Assembly: GCA_963969595.1 (NCBI GenBank)
Contig: OZ018416.1
Location: 21,530,065 to 21,594,064, forward strand
Reading direction: 5' to 3'
Length of the DNA stretch: 64,000 bases
Origin: Neckera pumila
Taxonomy: Eukaryota; Streptophyta; Bryopsida; Hypnales; Neckeraceae
Under the pieces are notes generated by a model. The model worked only from the letters and a program-made list of their open reading frames with translations. It made no database searches and was not told the origin of the DNA. Each line of letters begins with the position of its first letter. Position 1 is the first letter of the stretch. Both the position numbers and the translations under genes were made by a program. Positions 36,341 through 48,983 of the stretch are shown here, piece by piece.

Positions 36341-37252
36341 CTCCGAAAGTTCTATGACGATGTTTTCACCAAAAACTCTCAAAAACTGCCATTTTTAGTA
36401 CAAGTACCCAATTAATTTTTTTTTTGACACATTTAACTATAGGATCTTGTAGTATGATGACTTGAGAACATGTGGTAAAATATTCAAAAATTTCCACCGC
36501 ATGGATTGCAAGATATAAGCATTCAAGTTCATTGAAATCATTTTTTTTTTGCCCTGCGAAAAACAAGGCAGTTGCACTTCTCAAGCTTACTTTTTGATGA
36601 AAAAAATGTCCAAAATGGTGATGCTTCTTTGGATTCTTTTTTCTAGACAAGTTGGAAACATGCTTGAAAAATTTCACATCATTTGAAATTATACAACATA
36701 TAGGAAAAAAATAGTAAGTAGACAATAGTAGAAAATGATTCAAAATACTAAGTTATCAAGAATTCAATTATGGAATTGAAAAATGCCATTCCCAATGGTT
36801 GCAACGTTGTAATAAACAATCTACATCCTAGTATTTAATTTTTTTCAAAAAATATTGAAAATTGAGTAAGATAAAGGACTTCAAAATTTATTTTAGAATA
36901 GAGAATCCATAACTGCCCGCCAACAAAAAATCTTCATAACTTTTGACTCATTGATCAAAATGGGATCATTAAAAGCTTTCTACATATATATAACTCCAGA
37001 AAATCAATTTCAAGTTTTTGTTTTTGAAAAAAGTTATTTTTCTGATCTGCCCGGACTGCCCAGTTATGAAAAAAGTAACACATTGGATCATAACTTTTGA
37101 CTCACATTTCCAAGTGTCATGAAATGTAGTGAATATGAAAGATATTCCTTGTTCCCACTTTCTATTAAAATTTAGGCCAAAAATATGGAAATGTCCAGTC
37201 ACAGGTACCTGCCCAAAATTTCTATGTAGCCAAAAAACACATGAATTAGGAG
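36341..37252 (+). mobile_element. TTAA-family element, copy E
   Basis: The 912-bp unit has TTAA at 36337-36340 and 37253-37256. Its ends are decayed (CTCCGAAAG at the left, GAATTAGGAG at the right). The interior is very close to copy D for most of its length (ACTATAGGATCTTGTAGTAT, ACTTGAGAACATGTGGTAAA, TGCAAGATATAAGCATTCAA). This pair is the best for estimating the consensus. Confidence 0.7.
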
Positions 37253-37256
37253 TTAA

Positions 37257-38078
37257 GGTCGCAATGCACTTTGAGTGAACTTTCATGGAATATTGGAATT
37301 AATTAGAATTGCTTTTACCAAGTCTCATGATCCTTTCACTTCTATATGAATAGAACAAAACTAAATTTTATATGCAACTTTGCCTTGTTGTCAAACTAAA
37401 AGCAATCCCAAAGTTTTGAAGTCCAATGTTGAAAACTTGCCTCCCTTGCTTTCCACATGCCTCAATTTTTATTTTTTTGACGTTAATAATTTCAGCTTTC
37501 TTCTTGCAACATTTTCACACTTCCGAATAGAATTACTGATTCCCTTGTCTCTTGTGCAAGATTTGTCCAATTCTAGGTGCATGGAAGTCCGCCCTTATGT
37601 TGTGCAAGACCTAAACCCAACAAAGCCTTTCCTTTTGGGTTGCCAACACTAAAATTTCATTTTATTATAATTAGTGTAAAGAAAAAGAAACCGAAGCCGA
37701 GTTAAAAGAAAAGCGGCTTCCGTGTGTTCTCCTCGTCGCCCGCGGCCCCCGCGAGCCCAATTCACGACCCAACAGGGAAATCACTTTGTCGCCTGGCCCG
37801 CACACTTCCTGCGAATTCCAGCACACGCCCGCGCACTCTCTCACATCCACAACTCCCCAAATAAGGCCCACATTTCCTCCCAAATCCCCAATTGATTGCG
37901 TCACCCAATTCGACGCACTTCCAATTGCACACTCTCTCGGCTAAATTGCAACGACTCTCTCGGGAGAAAATTTCAATCCTTTCAGCAGCTTCGATGAAGG
38001 GCACGATTGGAGGTTTGAAACCATTGGGATGGGGGTGCACCACGGGATTGATTGATTGAGTGAAGAATCGAGGGCGCC
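37257..38078 (+). other. Upstream region and probable promoter/leader of the S1-domain gene
   Basis: AT-rich DNA to about 37680 gives way to a GC-rich tract (37700-38078, with CGCGGCCCCCGCG near 37740), typical of a promoter-proximal region here. No clear TATA box was found. The translation start lies at its end in the context GCGCCATGGAC, a strong plant start context. Confidence 0.45.
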
Positions 38079-41000
38079 ATGGACGTTGCTGGGGGAGCTT
38101 TGGCGCTGCCCACTTCCAGCTTGCAGTGTCCTGCGTCGGGGCCGTCGTCTTGCGGACTCACACTTCGTCAGGTGAAGGGCGCCAATCTTTCTTCTTGTGG
38201 CGTTTCCAATTTCGGTTTCTTTTTCGTCGCGTTTTCTGTGCATTTGCATTGTGGAGCTTTGCATTGCTTTGGCGTGATTTTGTGACTTGCTCTTCGAGTA
38301 GCGGAAGTAGCGAAAAGGGTGTTTGAAATTCATGAGTGTTTTGAATTAGAACGGAATTGTATTCGTTGATTCCGAAGTGAGAATGGGTAGATGAGATTTT
38401 ATGGGCACCTGGAGGTGGGGAGCATCGGGTAGAAATGAATTAGGGTTTGGAAAGACAATAGCATTCGAATTGGAAGAGAATGGGGAATGCAGTCTTGGAG
38501 ACTTGCTTCTCAAGTAGTGGAAGTAGTAGAAGGCTGTTTGAAATTCAAGAGTGTGGTTTAATTCAAACGGAACGGAATTCGTTAATTCTGAAGTGAGAAT
38601 GGGGAGATGAGATTTTATAAGTACCTCGAGGTGGGGAGTATCTGGTAGAAATGAATTAGGGTTTTTGAAAACACTGGCATTTGAATTGGACGAGAATGGG
38701 GAATGCAGTCTCGGAGACTTGCTCTCCAAGTTCGAAATTAGCGAAAGGATGTTCTTTGAAATTCAAGAGTGTTTTTAATTCGAACTGAAATAAATTCGCC
38801 AATTCCGAAGTGAGAATGGGGAGGCGGTATTGTAAGCACCGAGATGGGGAGCATGAAATGAGAAATGAATTAGGGTTTTTGAAAACACTATCATTCGAAT
38901 TGGAAGAGAATGAGGAATGAAGAATGCAGACTCGGAGACTTGCTCTTCAAGTAGAAACGCTGTTTGGAATTCAACATTGATTCGACGAAAACTGAATTAA
39001 ACCCCTGAATTGAAATTGATGATGCGTGGGAGATGGAATTTTATAAGCACCTGGAGATGGGAAGGTCGACTTCATGATTCTCTCTAATGATTATAAGTGA
39101 CTGGATTAGTGCTGTATTCGCACTGTGGTTTTATTATAAGATTGTTGAGGATTTGCAACGGTGGCATTGGCTAACAATTTCCAAAACCCTACAATGTACG
39201 ATGTTGCTGTGGTGCTCTGTTGATTTTTGCACTGTGGGACTGCACGGTTTATTCTATGTAGTGTGTGATACTCAATTTCATAGGTTCAATGCTAAATTGA
39301 AAACCATGGATTCTCGGTGTATATCTGAATGCTTAAGATTGGAACATCGATTAGCAAAAGAAAGCAAAACCCTAAGCTCCCAAGCATTTATTAATTGTCA
39401 TTCTATTCTCTCAATCGAGTCTCTTTCCTCTCAATCAATGGTGGTCCCAATGTACAATATTTTGCAAAAGGAAAATGCTGATTTACTGTATGGCACGCTG
39501 GTGGTACATAAATCATAGATGAGGCTGATAGAATGGACGGTGTAGGTCGGTGCTGGTGGTAAATTCGGTGGAAGAGCTTTGGTGTTACTGGCATGGCGGA
39601 GGCGATGTCACAGGGGATTTCAGAGGACGGGTTCTGTGAGAGTGATGGCCATGGGTGGGCGCGAGAAGGCAGCAGGGAAGGATGGCGAGAATGAGAAACC
39701 TGAGCTGAAGTTTGAAGCCAATGATTTGATGGAGCTTGAGTTTGGGAGACTGCTTGGCGAGCCTCGTCAGGCCACATTGGCCAAGGTGCTCTTCCTTTCT
39801 CCAATTTACCATTTTGGATGGTTTCTTTACATCTTTGTGAAGCATGTTCTTAAAATTCGTGTCTGAAAGTGACAGCTTTACAATTTCTGCACCTCTTTTT
39901 GTACATGATGGCATAAAGAAGATTCTAGTCGCAAGTGCCTCTACTCTGAACAGAAACGTGTAATAGAGGTATCAGAGTTTGCGACTTCCACTGCGTGATT
40001 CTCTTCCGCCTTTCCTTTTTGAGCCCTGCGTGATTCTGAACCCCAAATTCTCCTTTCAAAACCTAGCCCTCTTGTAGAGGCCTTTTGAATAGCCTCCTCT
40101 TGGAGAATGCAAGTCTTGCACTTCGACACGCCTTAGTTTTTATTTATATTTCCTTCATTATAATCTTGAGTACAATCCTTCGTAAAATTTTCATGGATTG
40201 AATCAATTCTAAAATTCGTTTGACAATCTTGAATGTCACTATTCAATTTGACTAGACATAAGAGATTCATTCTGTGGAATGATGGGCTCCAACATGCTTT
40301 TATTGCTCTTAACGCGCCTCATTTCCTTGGGTACCATAACTTTTTACATATTCAAACTATTGAGACAATAAATCAGAATTTGAGATGCTGGAATGCAATT
40401 ACCGACCCTTTTAAGTAGCTTTATTTGACTGCAGGTCATTGGTCGCAAAGCAAATCCGAACGCATCCTATATAGACATTGAGAAGAAACCTATTAAGGAG
40501 TTCAAGAGTTCTTCGTCGAGCGAGCTCTCGGAAGCCGAATTTGCCCGGTTATTGAATAAGGAAGGCAGGCGGAATGCACAGCCACTGGAGGGTGTTTACA
40601 AGCCCCAGAAGGTTGCTTCAGAAGAGGATCTACCAGGCCTTGTCAAGCCACCCTCACGACCTGGACAGCCATTGCCTCAGGTTCTTCATTTTCCTCATGT
40701 ATCTTGATTCCCTCGTTGTACATGAAAGTTTATTTTATGGTACTGGCATAGTAAGCGAATAATCTGATCGTTTGTGGAGTGCATTACTCCCGCAATGCCG
40801 ATTCTGATCACTATTTGTGGACCAAGTTGTTGTTTCTTTTATTCTCTAAGTGCTCAAACTCAAAACGCAGTGTCTACTTTGGAAGCTAATAGTCGATTAC
40901 ACTAAGCTCCAAAACATATTTTTGCAGCTCAAAAATGTAGGACATGATTTATCCTTTTACTAATTCACCTTGATAACTTCGTTGACGCTTCCTAAATGAC

Positions 41001-44000
41001 TCCTGTGGATATGGAAGCGACTAGTTTTGACCGTTTGGTTAACCCTTAAGTGCCCAAGCTACAAATTGAAAGCCCACTTTGGAAACTAATATTTGATTAT
41101 GACTTCCGAAACTTATTTCTGTTCAAGCGTGCAAGATCGGGTTTTTTCTTTTCAGTGACAGTTTGTGTTACTTTCCTTGAAGCTTCCTAAATTATTTATT
41201 TCAAAGCCTTCTAGATATTGAAGTGGGCAATTTTGAACTTTGGGGCACTTACAGGTTAACATGATTTATCTTCATAGAGTTTATATTAGCCCAGTTGTTA
41301 AGAGCTTATTTATATTTCATAATTTCGTTTGGCATTTGGTTCAGGCCCCACGACGGCCGCCCTCATCGAACTCTGCTAAGACAAACCAAGCAAAAAAAGC
41401 GGTACCTCTAGTCACCTTTGGACCTGGCGGGTTGGCTGCTCAATCAAACAAGCCACGATCAGAAGAAGATGACTATATGAATCTTGTCCAGAAACCAGCA
41501 ATTTCGTCTCCAGATTCCCACAAACCTTCTTGGCCTAAAATTGATACTGTTCCTCCTATGTTATTAGGTAAATCAAAGAAACCAGTAGAAAGTGACTATA
41601 TGGATCGTGTCCAAAAACCAGCAACCCCTTCTCCAGATTCTATTAAACCTTCGTGGCCCAAAAATGACAGTGTTCCCCCAATGTTGATAGGAAAATCGAA
41701 GAAATCAGTAGACGACAGTTTGCTTAGAAGACCGATGCCTGGAGAAACGATTGGATCTTCAGGTGATTTAGATAATGATGTGGAATCCAGGACAGGTGAA
41801 GATTCAAAGGCTCCTGGCAAACCATCAAAACCGAAGCGTAGTAGTGAAAGGTTGTATGCCAGCCCAGGTCCGGCTCTAGCCAGTACCTCTTCAGATGTTT
41901 CTGAGGAGCGGTTCGCCAAACTGCTGGAGCTTGCGGGTTCAACCGGAGAAGATCAGGTGACAACTTTCATATCAACCTCTCGCTTAAAGTCCCTAGTAGC
42001 TGTATGGGAAACCAGGATCAATTTGATATTTCTTTTGGTTTATGTTGTAGTCAGTACAATCTCAGCCCATTTCTCTTGAAGACATGTGTGATGGAACTGA
42101 TTTTATTAGGGTTTAAATAAAATTAGACTTTTTCAGGAACCTTTAGACACTATCATGAGGAGTCTTCTTCATGATTCATGGGGATGCTTTCTTATGATAC
42201 GTAGGTAGCCTTTATATGATCACTGTGACTATAATTAACCTCACCTTAAATCATGAAGAAGACTCTTCTATTTGATCTTGTCTAAAAGTTCCTGAAAAAG
42301 TCCAGTTTTACTGAGAATTCTGATATTTAGAAGTTGTTGTTTACTGATTTCTTGTTGTCGCCTGAAAAAGGCACATGAACAATCCAACTTTTAATTTGCA
42401 TAGTTCGTTGTGGGGTAGGTTTTGTTGGACAAGATCAAGTAGCCAATGACACTCACATTTATAATGTAGCAGGATATTCCTATCGAGATCTCGATGCCAA
42501 CGACCGTGGACAATCTTAGCAAACCGAAGAAGACATTTAAAGCTGGCCGCAAGCCTGTGCTGGCTGCCAAACCGCCACTTCAAGAAGATGAAATTCGAGA
42601 AGTTGCAAGCGGAGACGCCTCCATGTCTATCTCAACTAGTGCTCTACCAAAGGGTTCACCTAGCCCTGCAGCAGCAGCAGAAGTGGAGGCGGCTAGGTTG
42701 GAGGAGAACGCAGAGCTAATTGATTCAGGTGGGCTCACTGTGCTTACACGTGAAGTCTGTACTTAGGGTCGGTTTACAATTGTCTGGACAAGCCTTGAGG
42801 ATAAAGAAATCTATATTATGCGATTGGAGAGTTATGCGACTGAAGGGCTTTACACTTTGTCCAGATGGCCATGGAGAAAGAATCTTGCCAATAAACTACT
42901 TACATGATAACAATTTTTGTATGTGGTCTTGTCTGTTTGATCATTTTGTGAACTTTTCCAAATATCATCAGTCCATTAAATGATCTCTCAGAGAAGTCCT
43001 CCTGACCTAACTTGCCTATTTATTTTGTAAGGTCTTGCCATCTTGTCCTGTGGGTTCCAAATAGCTTTGTCTTGGCCTTAACTTCGTGCTTGGACTCAAT
43101 ACTCGTTTGGAGAAGTATAAACTGGCCCTTGTGAAGTTGAAGATGCCATTGGATTCCGTAGATGCTGCCCTTTCTTCTCAAATCAGATTGTCACATTATA
43201 TATTTTCACTTCTTGTTTTTAAAACATCTGCAGATGCCGAGTCAGAAGCTGACTTTAATGAAAATCCAACGACGGATTTGGCAAAAGGAGACGAGAAACA
43301 ATCTGATCCAGAGCAATCGATATTGCGGCTTATGAAGAAAGCAAGTCGTATTACACCTGTCAGGCCACCAAAGCGGTTCCCCCAGGCTATTCCGGGGGCT
43401 ATAAAAGCCAAAGTTGCTGCCACGGGAGGATCGGCAGACGATAGACTAGCAGGGTGGTCAGACGAAGTGAAAGCTGCCGTCAAGAGGAGTGAAGCTGCAC
43501 TACCAAGCCTTGGAACACAAACACCCTCTGAGACAGAGTTTGACCAGTTGCTCGAGCGACGAAAAGATGAGTAAGTTGAATTTACCTAATCACTTTCTAG
43601 TATGTGGATATTGATATGTTTTAATGTGAAACATCTTGCTAGTAATTCATCAACTTTTACATTTCTATCTCCTACGTTTGTAGTTGCCAGCAGTATATCA
43701 GCCCTGAATGACCAGTTCAATTGATCCTATTTTGACAATTTTAATTCAGGTGGTGCGAAATTTTATACCACAAGAATCAGAGAAAAACATTGCTTGTGAT
43801 GGTCAAAAAACAAATAAAAATTGGACAGAAGAGAGTTCCTGCACGACCTACTCAAAAATGCCAAAAAATACATAAGACCAAAATTGGGCTTCTTGGCCCT
43901 TTGGGATTAAGGCGATTTGATGCTGCGTGTTGAATACAGACTCATGAAGCACTGTCCATGCTGGATATATCTGGCAAGTTTTAGCTGCCGGAAAATATGA

Positions 44001-47000
44001 TCTGGTCGTCTTTATGTGCAATAGCTGTGTTCACTTGATGAGAGGTTTTCTACCACATTTATTCTCTTCCTAGAATGTATAGTCTTTATGTGAGTAATCT
44101 TTATGCCTTGTCGGGAAAAAGGCAGTTGTAACATATTAATAATTTTACTGTTTCATGAAATCTTCTTTCCTTAATGTTCTATAACCTGCCAGTGGGATGT
44201 CATTCTTGTAGATTGCGACAGCGGCCTGTTCCACCCCCAACTCCTGAAATTTTGCCAGATCCTGCAGAAGTCAGCACGCAACAACGTGCTTCCTCGCGTA
44301 CCGTAGTGCCGAGTCCAAAGCCTCCACGGATTGCTGTAACAGCGAATGTATTACAACAAGGTGGCGTACTACTGTCTGATAAGAGGATACCATCCAAGGT
44401 ATGAGCTTATTTGAACCTTCTCTAGCTAATTGCCAATGAGAGCTCATACTTACTACCTCTCTGATAAATTCTTGAATGACTGTTGATTGAATTTGAGATT
44501 GAATTTGAAAAGTTGGACTGTAGTCAAATACTAAAGAATACTTGAAAGGTCGTAATCAATTAAACCTTGGAAGGACGAGGCCTACCACCAAGGTAGTAAT
44601 TATCAGAATCCTGGATGAATAGGTTCATTCTTCGTTCTCCTTTTTCTCTGAAAATCGGACACTTTGAGTCCTCAGCGTTTCAGGGTTAAATGGTCGGCTG
44701 AACATCACATCTATATAGTAGACCCCCGCTCACCACACCAAGTTATTCTAGAAAACTAGCTATGTTTAACGCTAAAACTTTCAAGGTGCCTCTGTTTACC
44801 TGTGGGGGTGGATTTTCTACTAGTGGCAATGTCTAGGATTTATTTAGTGAGTGATTTGTAAGCACATTGGCAGGGCGTGTAGTGAACTAAAACTGCTAGG
44901 CGTTACATGACATGAAAGAACAGTCTTGACGGTCACCTAAACCGCTGCTCACTCGATGGACTCACTTGTTGTACTTTGCAGGAAGAAGAGGACCAAGATT
45001 GGGCTCGCGCAGAAGCATTGCGGGAGTCTAAGACAGTGGAGGAAGTTGTATTTACCCGGGCCATTTCAAATGGCATGCTGGTACAACATGACCCTTTGTC
45101 GGAATTGCCTGAGCCTCACTGTATTAAATATACCATTTAATGTCGACCACAGTAATTACGACAGGTCACAGTAATATACATTTTCGAGTTTATTATGGGA
45201 CATTAGCTTACAACCTCCTTGACATATCTTATTGGATCACATTAATATCCCACCCACTGCGATTGGACGCCCACAGTATTTGGTGTATTTAGATTAGTAA
45301 TTAATTTATCAATTCAACATGCTGTTTTCACTATGGAGTGTGAGGACATGGAAGGCCAGCTTTGTGGATTACTCCTTTGCAACCTGCATAGAGTTCACTG
45401 CATCTCCCTTTTACCCAGAAAATTTGTTCAGATAGTGTTCCACGCTTGATTTGAGTACTCACCTGATCTGTTTTCCCATGACTGTCTTGCACAGGCAAAC
45501 TTTGGATCACTTGTAGGCTTTTTAGCTGCGTATGAGCTATCCAGCAGGAGAAGGCCACCTTCCTTTTCGGCATGGGCACAAGAGAACGGTCTTAAAATCA
45601 ATAGAAAGTTGACATCATCGATTGCATCCGAGAATGATGATCCAGATTCTGAAGGCACCAAGGGGACAGAAAGAACTGGGGGTGCTGATGAAGAATATAA
45701 GAGATTGTTGGATATCTACGGAAAGTTTCGCACTGAGCTTCTATCGGCTCTTATTGGAAAGGTTGTTCTCATTGACACAAAACCACCTTTATTGATGTTT
45801 TCAGTAAGACACTACTTTTCAGTAAGCTTTGGACATCAATCAGAGAGAGGTGTGCAATGGAGGAGATGACAGTTCAGGAGGTCAATCATGAGAAGACTCC
45901 TCCATTGGTTTCATTGGAAAGTTTTTATATGTTTACATAAAGATCTTGCAATTAGGTCATAATAGTGAGGCTTCGTATGAATCATGGCAAGGGTTCTTAT
46001 CTTGCCTCTCCATGGTCAGATTCTTTATGAGAACTTCTTGAAATTAGTCTAATTTTACGGAATACCATGTCGCTCTCCTTTCTTGCATGCAGATCTAACT
46101 TTTACGAAGATTTAATGATACTACTTTAAATTGTTAACGTGTTAGAATTGCTTATGGTCATATGAAAAATCACAACTGGTCGACTACTTACCTGGATGTT
46201 GTCTTTCCGGAACTCACTCTACTTTGCATGCAGACTGCAAAGGTGGTGGTTGTCGCAGTAGAGCGCGAGCGGAAGCAGCTACGGTTTTCAGAAAAAGAGG
46301 CAGAAGGTGAAGGTCAGGAACTTGCTCAAAAAAGGGCGAAGCTCATGGTCAGTTCTCAATACTTTCTGTACTTCTCAATACTTTTGCTAATTTATATGAT
46401 TATATTATGAAGTAGGTCTTTCGTTCCTGACCATGTGAACACGATTTACGTACAATCTGATCACATCTTACCTGAAAAGTTTTTGTCTTTGTCATGCTGA
46501 TGAATGGACTATGTTTGGATTTGCAAGACACTGATAACGTGGTGAATAAATCCTTCTCCGTGCAAGGACTATTAGATTGCACATTTGACTCTAGACATTT
46601 CTTAGATTGTAGAGAAACCTAGCAACTAATGGCGATAAATCTAGTATCGGTATTCTTTGCTCATTCGTCATGCTCATTGGCTGCTGGGGTTTCGTACTTG
46701 TGAGATTTCTTTTTATCTCAAATTTTCATTGAACTAGAAACTTAGTATTTCTTGATGGTAATCGTGAAAAGAGATTGAACAAGGTTTATTTGGTAGTTAG
46801 GCGTTTCAGTGATTTTTGGACTCAAATCACAAGGAGATGTGCGATGGGGAGATGGCAAGTTGGTCAATTATAGACCTTCCCATTCATTTCTTTGAAATTA
46901 TTGAATAGGTGAACTATTTTTAATAGATAATGGCATAAGGACCTTGCAAGTAAGAACACGTAGGTGATTAGAGGTCTTCCCATGAGTTTCATCATAGATT

Positions 47001-48983
47001 TCTTGGGTCCCCATAATCGTTCTCCCTGCTTGTTTAGTCTTTAAATTCTTGAAAGACTCTACAGTAATTTTATTAGTACTGATATTCATTTATGTTCTGG
47101 CAGACAAGTTTGAACGTTGGAGATGCTGTCAAGTGCACTGTCAAGAAAGTCACCAACTTCGGTGCATTTGTAGAGGTACATACACTTCAGGTTGCCATGA
47201 AGTTCAGGAACGTCATTTTGTTATCATACTTGAGACATGTGGTTACCATGAAACTTCGTCATTTCTGGCAATATTTAAACAGCATACCCATGTTGGTCTT
47301 GATGTTTCTGTACTGTAAACAGCTACAAGGAGTCCCTGCTCTGATTCATATTTCAGAGCTATCATGGAATCGAGTCACAGATGCTTCGACAATAATAAAG
47401 GTTGGACAGGAGGTAGAGGTGAAGGTTTGCAGGCTTGACCGATACCTTCAGCGTATTAGCCTTTCTCTGAAGCAAATGCAGGTAAGGCATCTCTTCAGCT
47501 CTGACATTGTCCGTATCCCTTGTTTACTACCCTACTTTGAGGTCAGTTTTGTACAAAATTAGTTCAATCCAGTAGGTCTCAAAACCCTATGTTATTAAAT
47601 CCTACGTGCCACCTTGAATAACAATGAATTCGTCACTCTGGTATCCGAAACTGACCATAACGTACCGTATTGCCTTCATGAAGCTCATTTCTGCTGGATG
47701 AGTTTGATCAAATATGTTACTTGCATGTGGTTGACAGACGGATCCGTTGCGGGAGACACTTGAGTCTCTTGATTTACGAGGGACTGCAATAGATGACCAA
47801 GACGATGAGGTACATAAATTTCGGTTTCATCGTCAATTCTCTTCGTTTTATGAATCCTATCCGTCCACTGATTTTTGTTGCGGTTATATTCTTTTCAAGC
47901 ATTTGCAATTTTGGGTCAACTGGCTCGCTTGTACTTTAAGGACCGTCATAAATCACAAACCCTATGGAGCAAAGCAAGCAGGGTCGGTGATACGGCTGGA
48001 ATGGCTTTCGTGTTTGGGGCCTAATGTACATTTGTTTTTATCATGTATTATTTTATGTTGACGATTGATTGGTTTTGCGCTGGCTGCAGACAACTGTGAT
48101 CCCAGAGTTGATTGGGTTGACCAATAGATTGGAAGCTTACAAGGGCATCGATAGTGTGCAAATAGGACGCCGACTGCAAGGAAATGCATTAGCCCCCACT
48201 TTTCAAGTGTATTTGTCAGATCAACTTGACGACGGCTTCAAGCTGCTTGCGAGATCTGGGAATCTAGTTCAAGAGGTTTGTATCCACGCTTGATTTTGTC
48301 TAAAGAGATTATTTCTGGAATCTATTGAAGGTTTGGTTAGGAAGATTGCTGAATCTCTAACCACATGCTAGGTAAATAGATCCCATCCACAACAACCAAG
48401 TGGCAGGTTTAGCTAACTGGAATTATTACTGTGCCTACACTGCATAAGTAGTGTCAGTTAATAAAATGATTGTATTTCTTGCTAACTAACTGGCGCAAGA
48501 TTTTGCATTCATTATCATGAGTTATCCTCCCAATTTGGGTTAGTAAATGAATTTTTACCCATTTCAATGTTCAAAAGTGCCAGTCCTGCCAATGTCAGTC
48601 AGTCAACTGAAAACTCTAATTCCTTGTTGGAAACTCTGTTTCTTTGTTAGTCGTCTTTTGAGTGTAGGCACCAGCTACACTATTTATTCTATTTAGTGTC
48701 CTCCACGATATAATGTGACACTGAAATATCGTGCCATAGAGCAAATGAACTTTCTTTTTGTTAAAGAGTGCTCTTTGGGACCACTATCATGAAGCTTTTA
48801 AGTGAATAGACACTCAATCAACAAGTCGCCATCCACCAAGTGGTCACCACGAGATCCAAAGCTCATTAAATGGTCGAATGACACTTCACCTACTGGACTC
48901 TTTTGCAGGTGTTGGTGCAAACGGCACTCGACCGGGACAGCATGAAGGACGCCATTCGTCAGTGTACTTTCAGTGACAACTAA
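38079..48983 (+). CDS. Plastid-type S1 RNA-binding domain protein (At1g12800-like)
   Basis: My model has fifteen exons: 38079-38171, 39624-39785, 40435-40680, 41345-41956, 42473-42728, 43234-43570, 44212-44398, 44982-45080, 45495-45761, 46234-46347, 47104-47175, 47323-47481, 47738-47809, 48090-48275 and 48909-48983. All have GT-AG borders with consistent phases, giving 978 residues. The Ser/Ala-rich N-terminus looks like a chloroplast transit peptide, ending near VRVMAM. VIGRKANPNASYIDIEKK (86-103) recalls the conserved N-terminal region of the At1g12800 group. A long low-complexity, Pro/Ser/Lys-rich linker follows. Residues about 645-785 look like a degenerate S1 fold (NFGSLVGFL, then VVVAVERERKQLRFSEKEAE). 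Residues 792-868 form a clear S1 OB-fold (VGDAVKCTVKKVTNFGAFVE, ALIHISELSW, VGQEVEVKVCRLDRYLQRISLSLKQ). The inferred role is RNA binding in plastid rRNA or mRNA metabolism. It is longer than I recall for the Arabidopsis protein, mainly because of the linker. Confidence 0.85.
38284..39070 (+). repeat. 216-bp tandem array in intron 1 of the S1-domain gene
   Basis: Units start GACTTGCT at 38284, 38500, 38716 and 38937, giving periods of 216, 216 and 221 bp and about 3.6 copies. Each contains GAAATTCAAGAGTGT, CCGAAGTGAGAATGGG and AATGAATTAGGGTTT. The array fills much of the 1.45-kb first intron. A 143-codon frame after it (39087-39518) lies wholly in the intron and has no domain. Confidence 0.9.
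40848..41036 (+). repeat. End-less duplicate of the intronic TTAA element
   Basis: AGTGCTCAAACTCAAAACGC, TACTTTGGAAGCTAATAGTC and TAGTTTTGACC here parallel AGTGCCCAAGC, CACTTTGGAAACTAATATTTG and AATTTTGAACTTTG in the following TTAA-bounded element. This is a diverged tandem copy in intron 3 of the S1-domain gene. Confidence 0.55.
41043..41255. mobile_element. Small TTAA-family element, copy N, in intron 3 of the S1-domain gene
   Basis: The 213-bp unit has TTAA at 41039-41042 and 41256-41259. The left end CCCTTAAGTGCCCAAGC and the inverse of the right end, CCTGTAAGTGCCCCAAA, share the same subfamily pattern as copy L. It sits about 90 bases before exon 4, close to the branch-point region. Confidence 0.66.
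41471..41716 (+). repeat. Coding duplication: two 41-residue repeats
   Basis: Exon 4 of the S1-domain gene encodes two adjacent 41-residue units starting DYMNLVQKPAISSPDS and DYMDRVQKPATPSPDS, each running through KPSWPK and VPPML(L/I)GKSKK. The exact 123-bp period shows an in-frame tandem duplication in the disordered linker. Confidence 0.93.
42126..42302. mobile_element. Foldback element in intron 4 of the S1-domain gene
   Basis: GACTTTTTCAGGAACCTTTAGACA and GAGTCTTCTTCATGATT at the left face AATCATGAAGAAGACTC and TGTCTAAAAGTTCCTGAAAAAGTC at the right. The arms are about 50 bp around an 80-bp centre. There is no coding capacity. Confidence 0.72.
43717..43915 (+). mobile_element. TTAA-family remnant in intron 6 of the S1-domain gene
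   Basis: GGCCCTTTGGGATTAA at about 43897-43912 resembles the family right end (GGTCCTTTAGGGGTTAA) with two or three changes. No matching left end is found, so this is a fragment at best. Confidence 0.35.
45815..46030 (+). repeat. Intron 9 copy of a repeat shared with intron 10
   Basis: GGACATCAATCAGAGAGAGG, GTGCAATGGAGGAGATG, GAGGTCAATCATGAGAAGAC and AAGATCTTGCAATTAGG occur in the same order as related words in 46815-47015. This looks like a dispersed element inserted in both introns, or a local duplication. Confidence 0.5.
46815..47015 (+). repeat. Intron 10 copy of the same repeat
   Basis: GGACTCAAATCACAAGGAGATG, GTGCGATGGGGAGATGG, GTTGGTCAATTATAGACC and AGGACCTTGCAAGTAAG parallel the intron 9 sequence. 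Divergence is substantial. There is no coding frame. Confidence 0.5.

Noticed and set aside
39087..39518. 143-codon frame between exons 1 and 2 of the S1-domain gene
   Set aside because: It lies inside the intron defined by phase-compatible GT-AG borders and has no domain.
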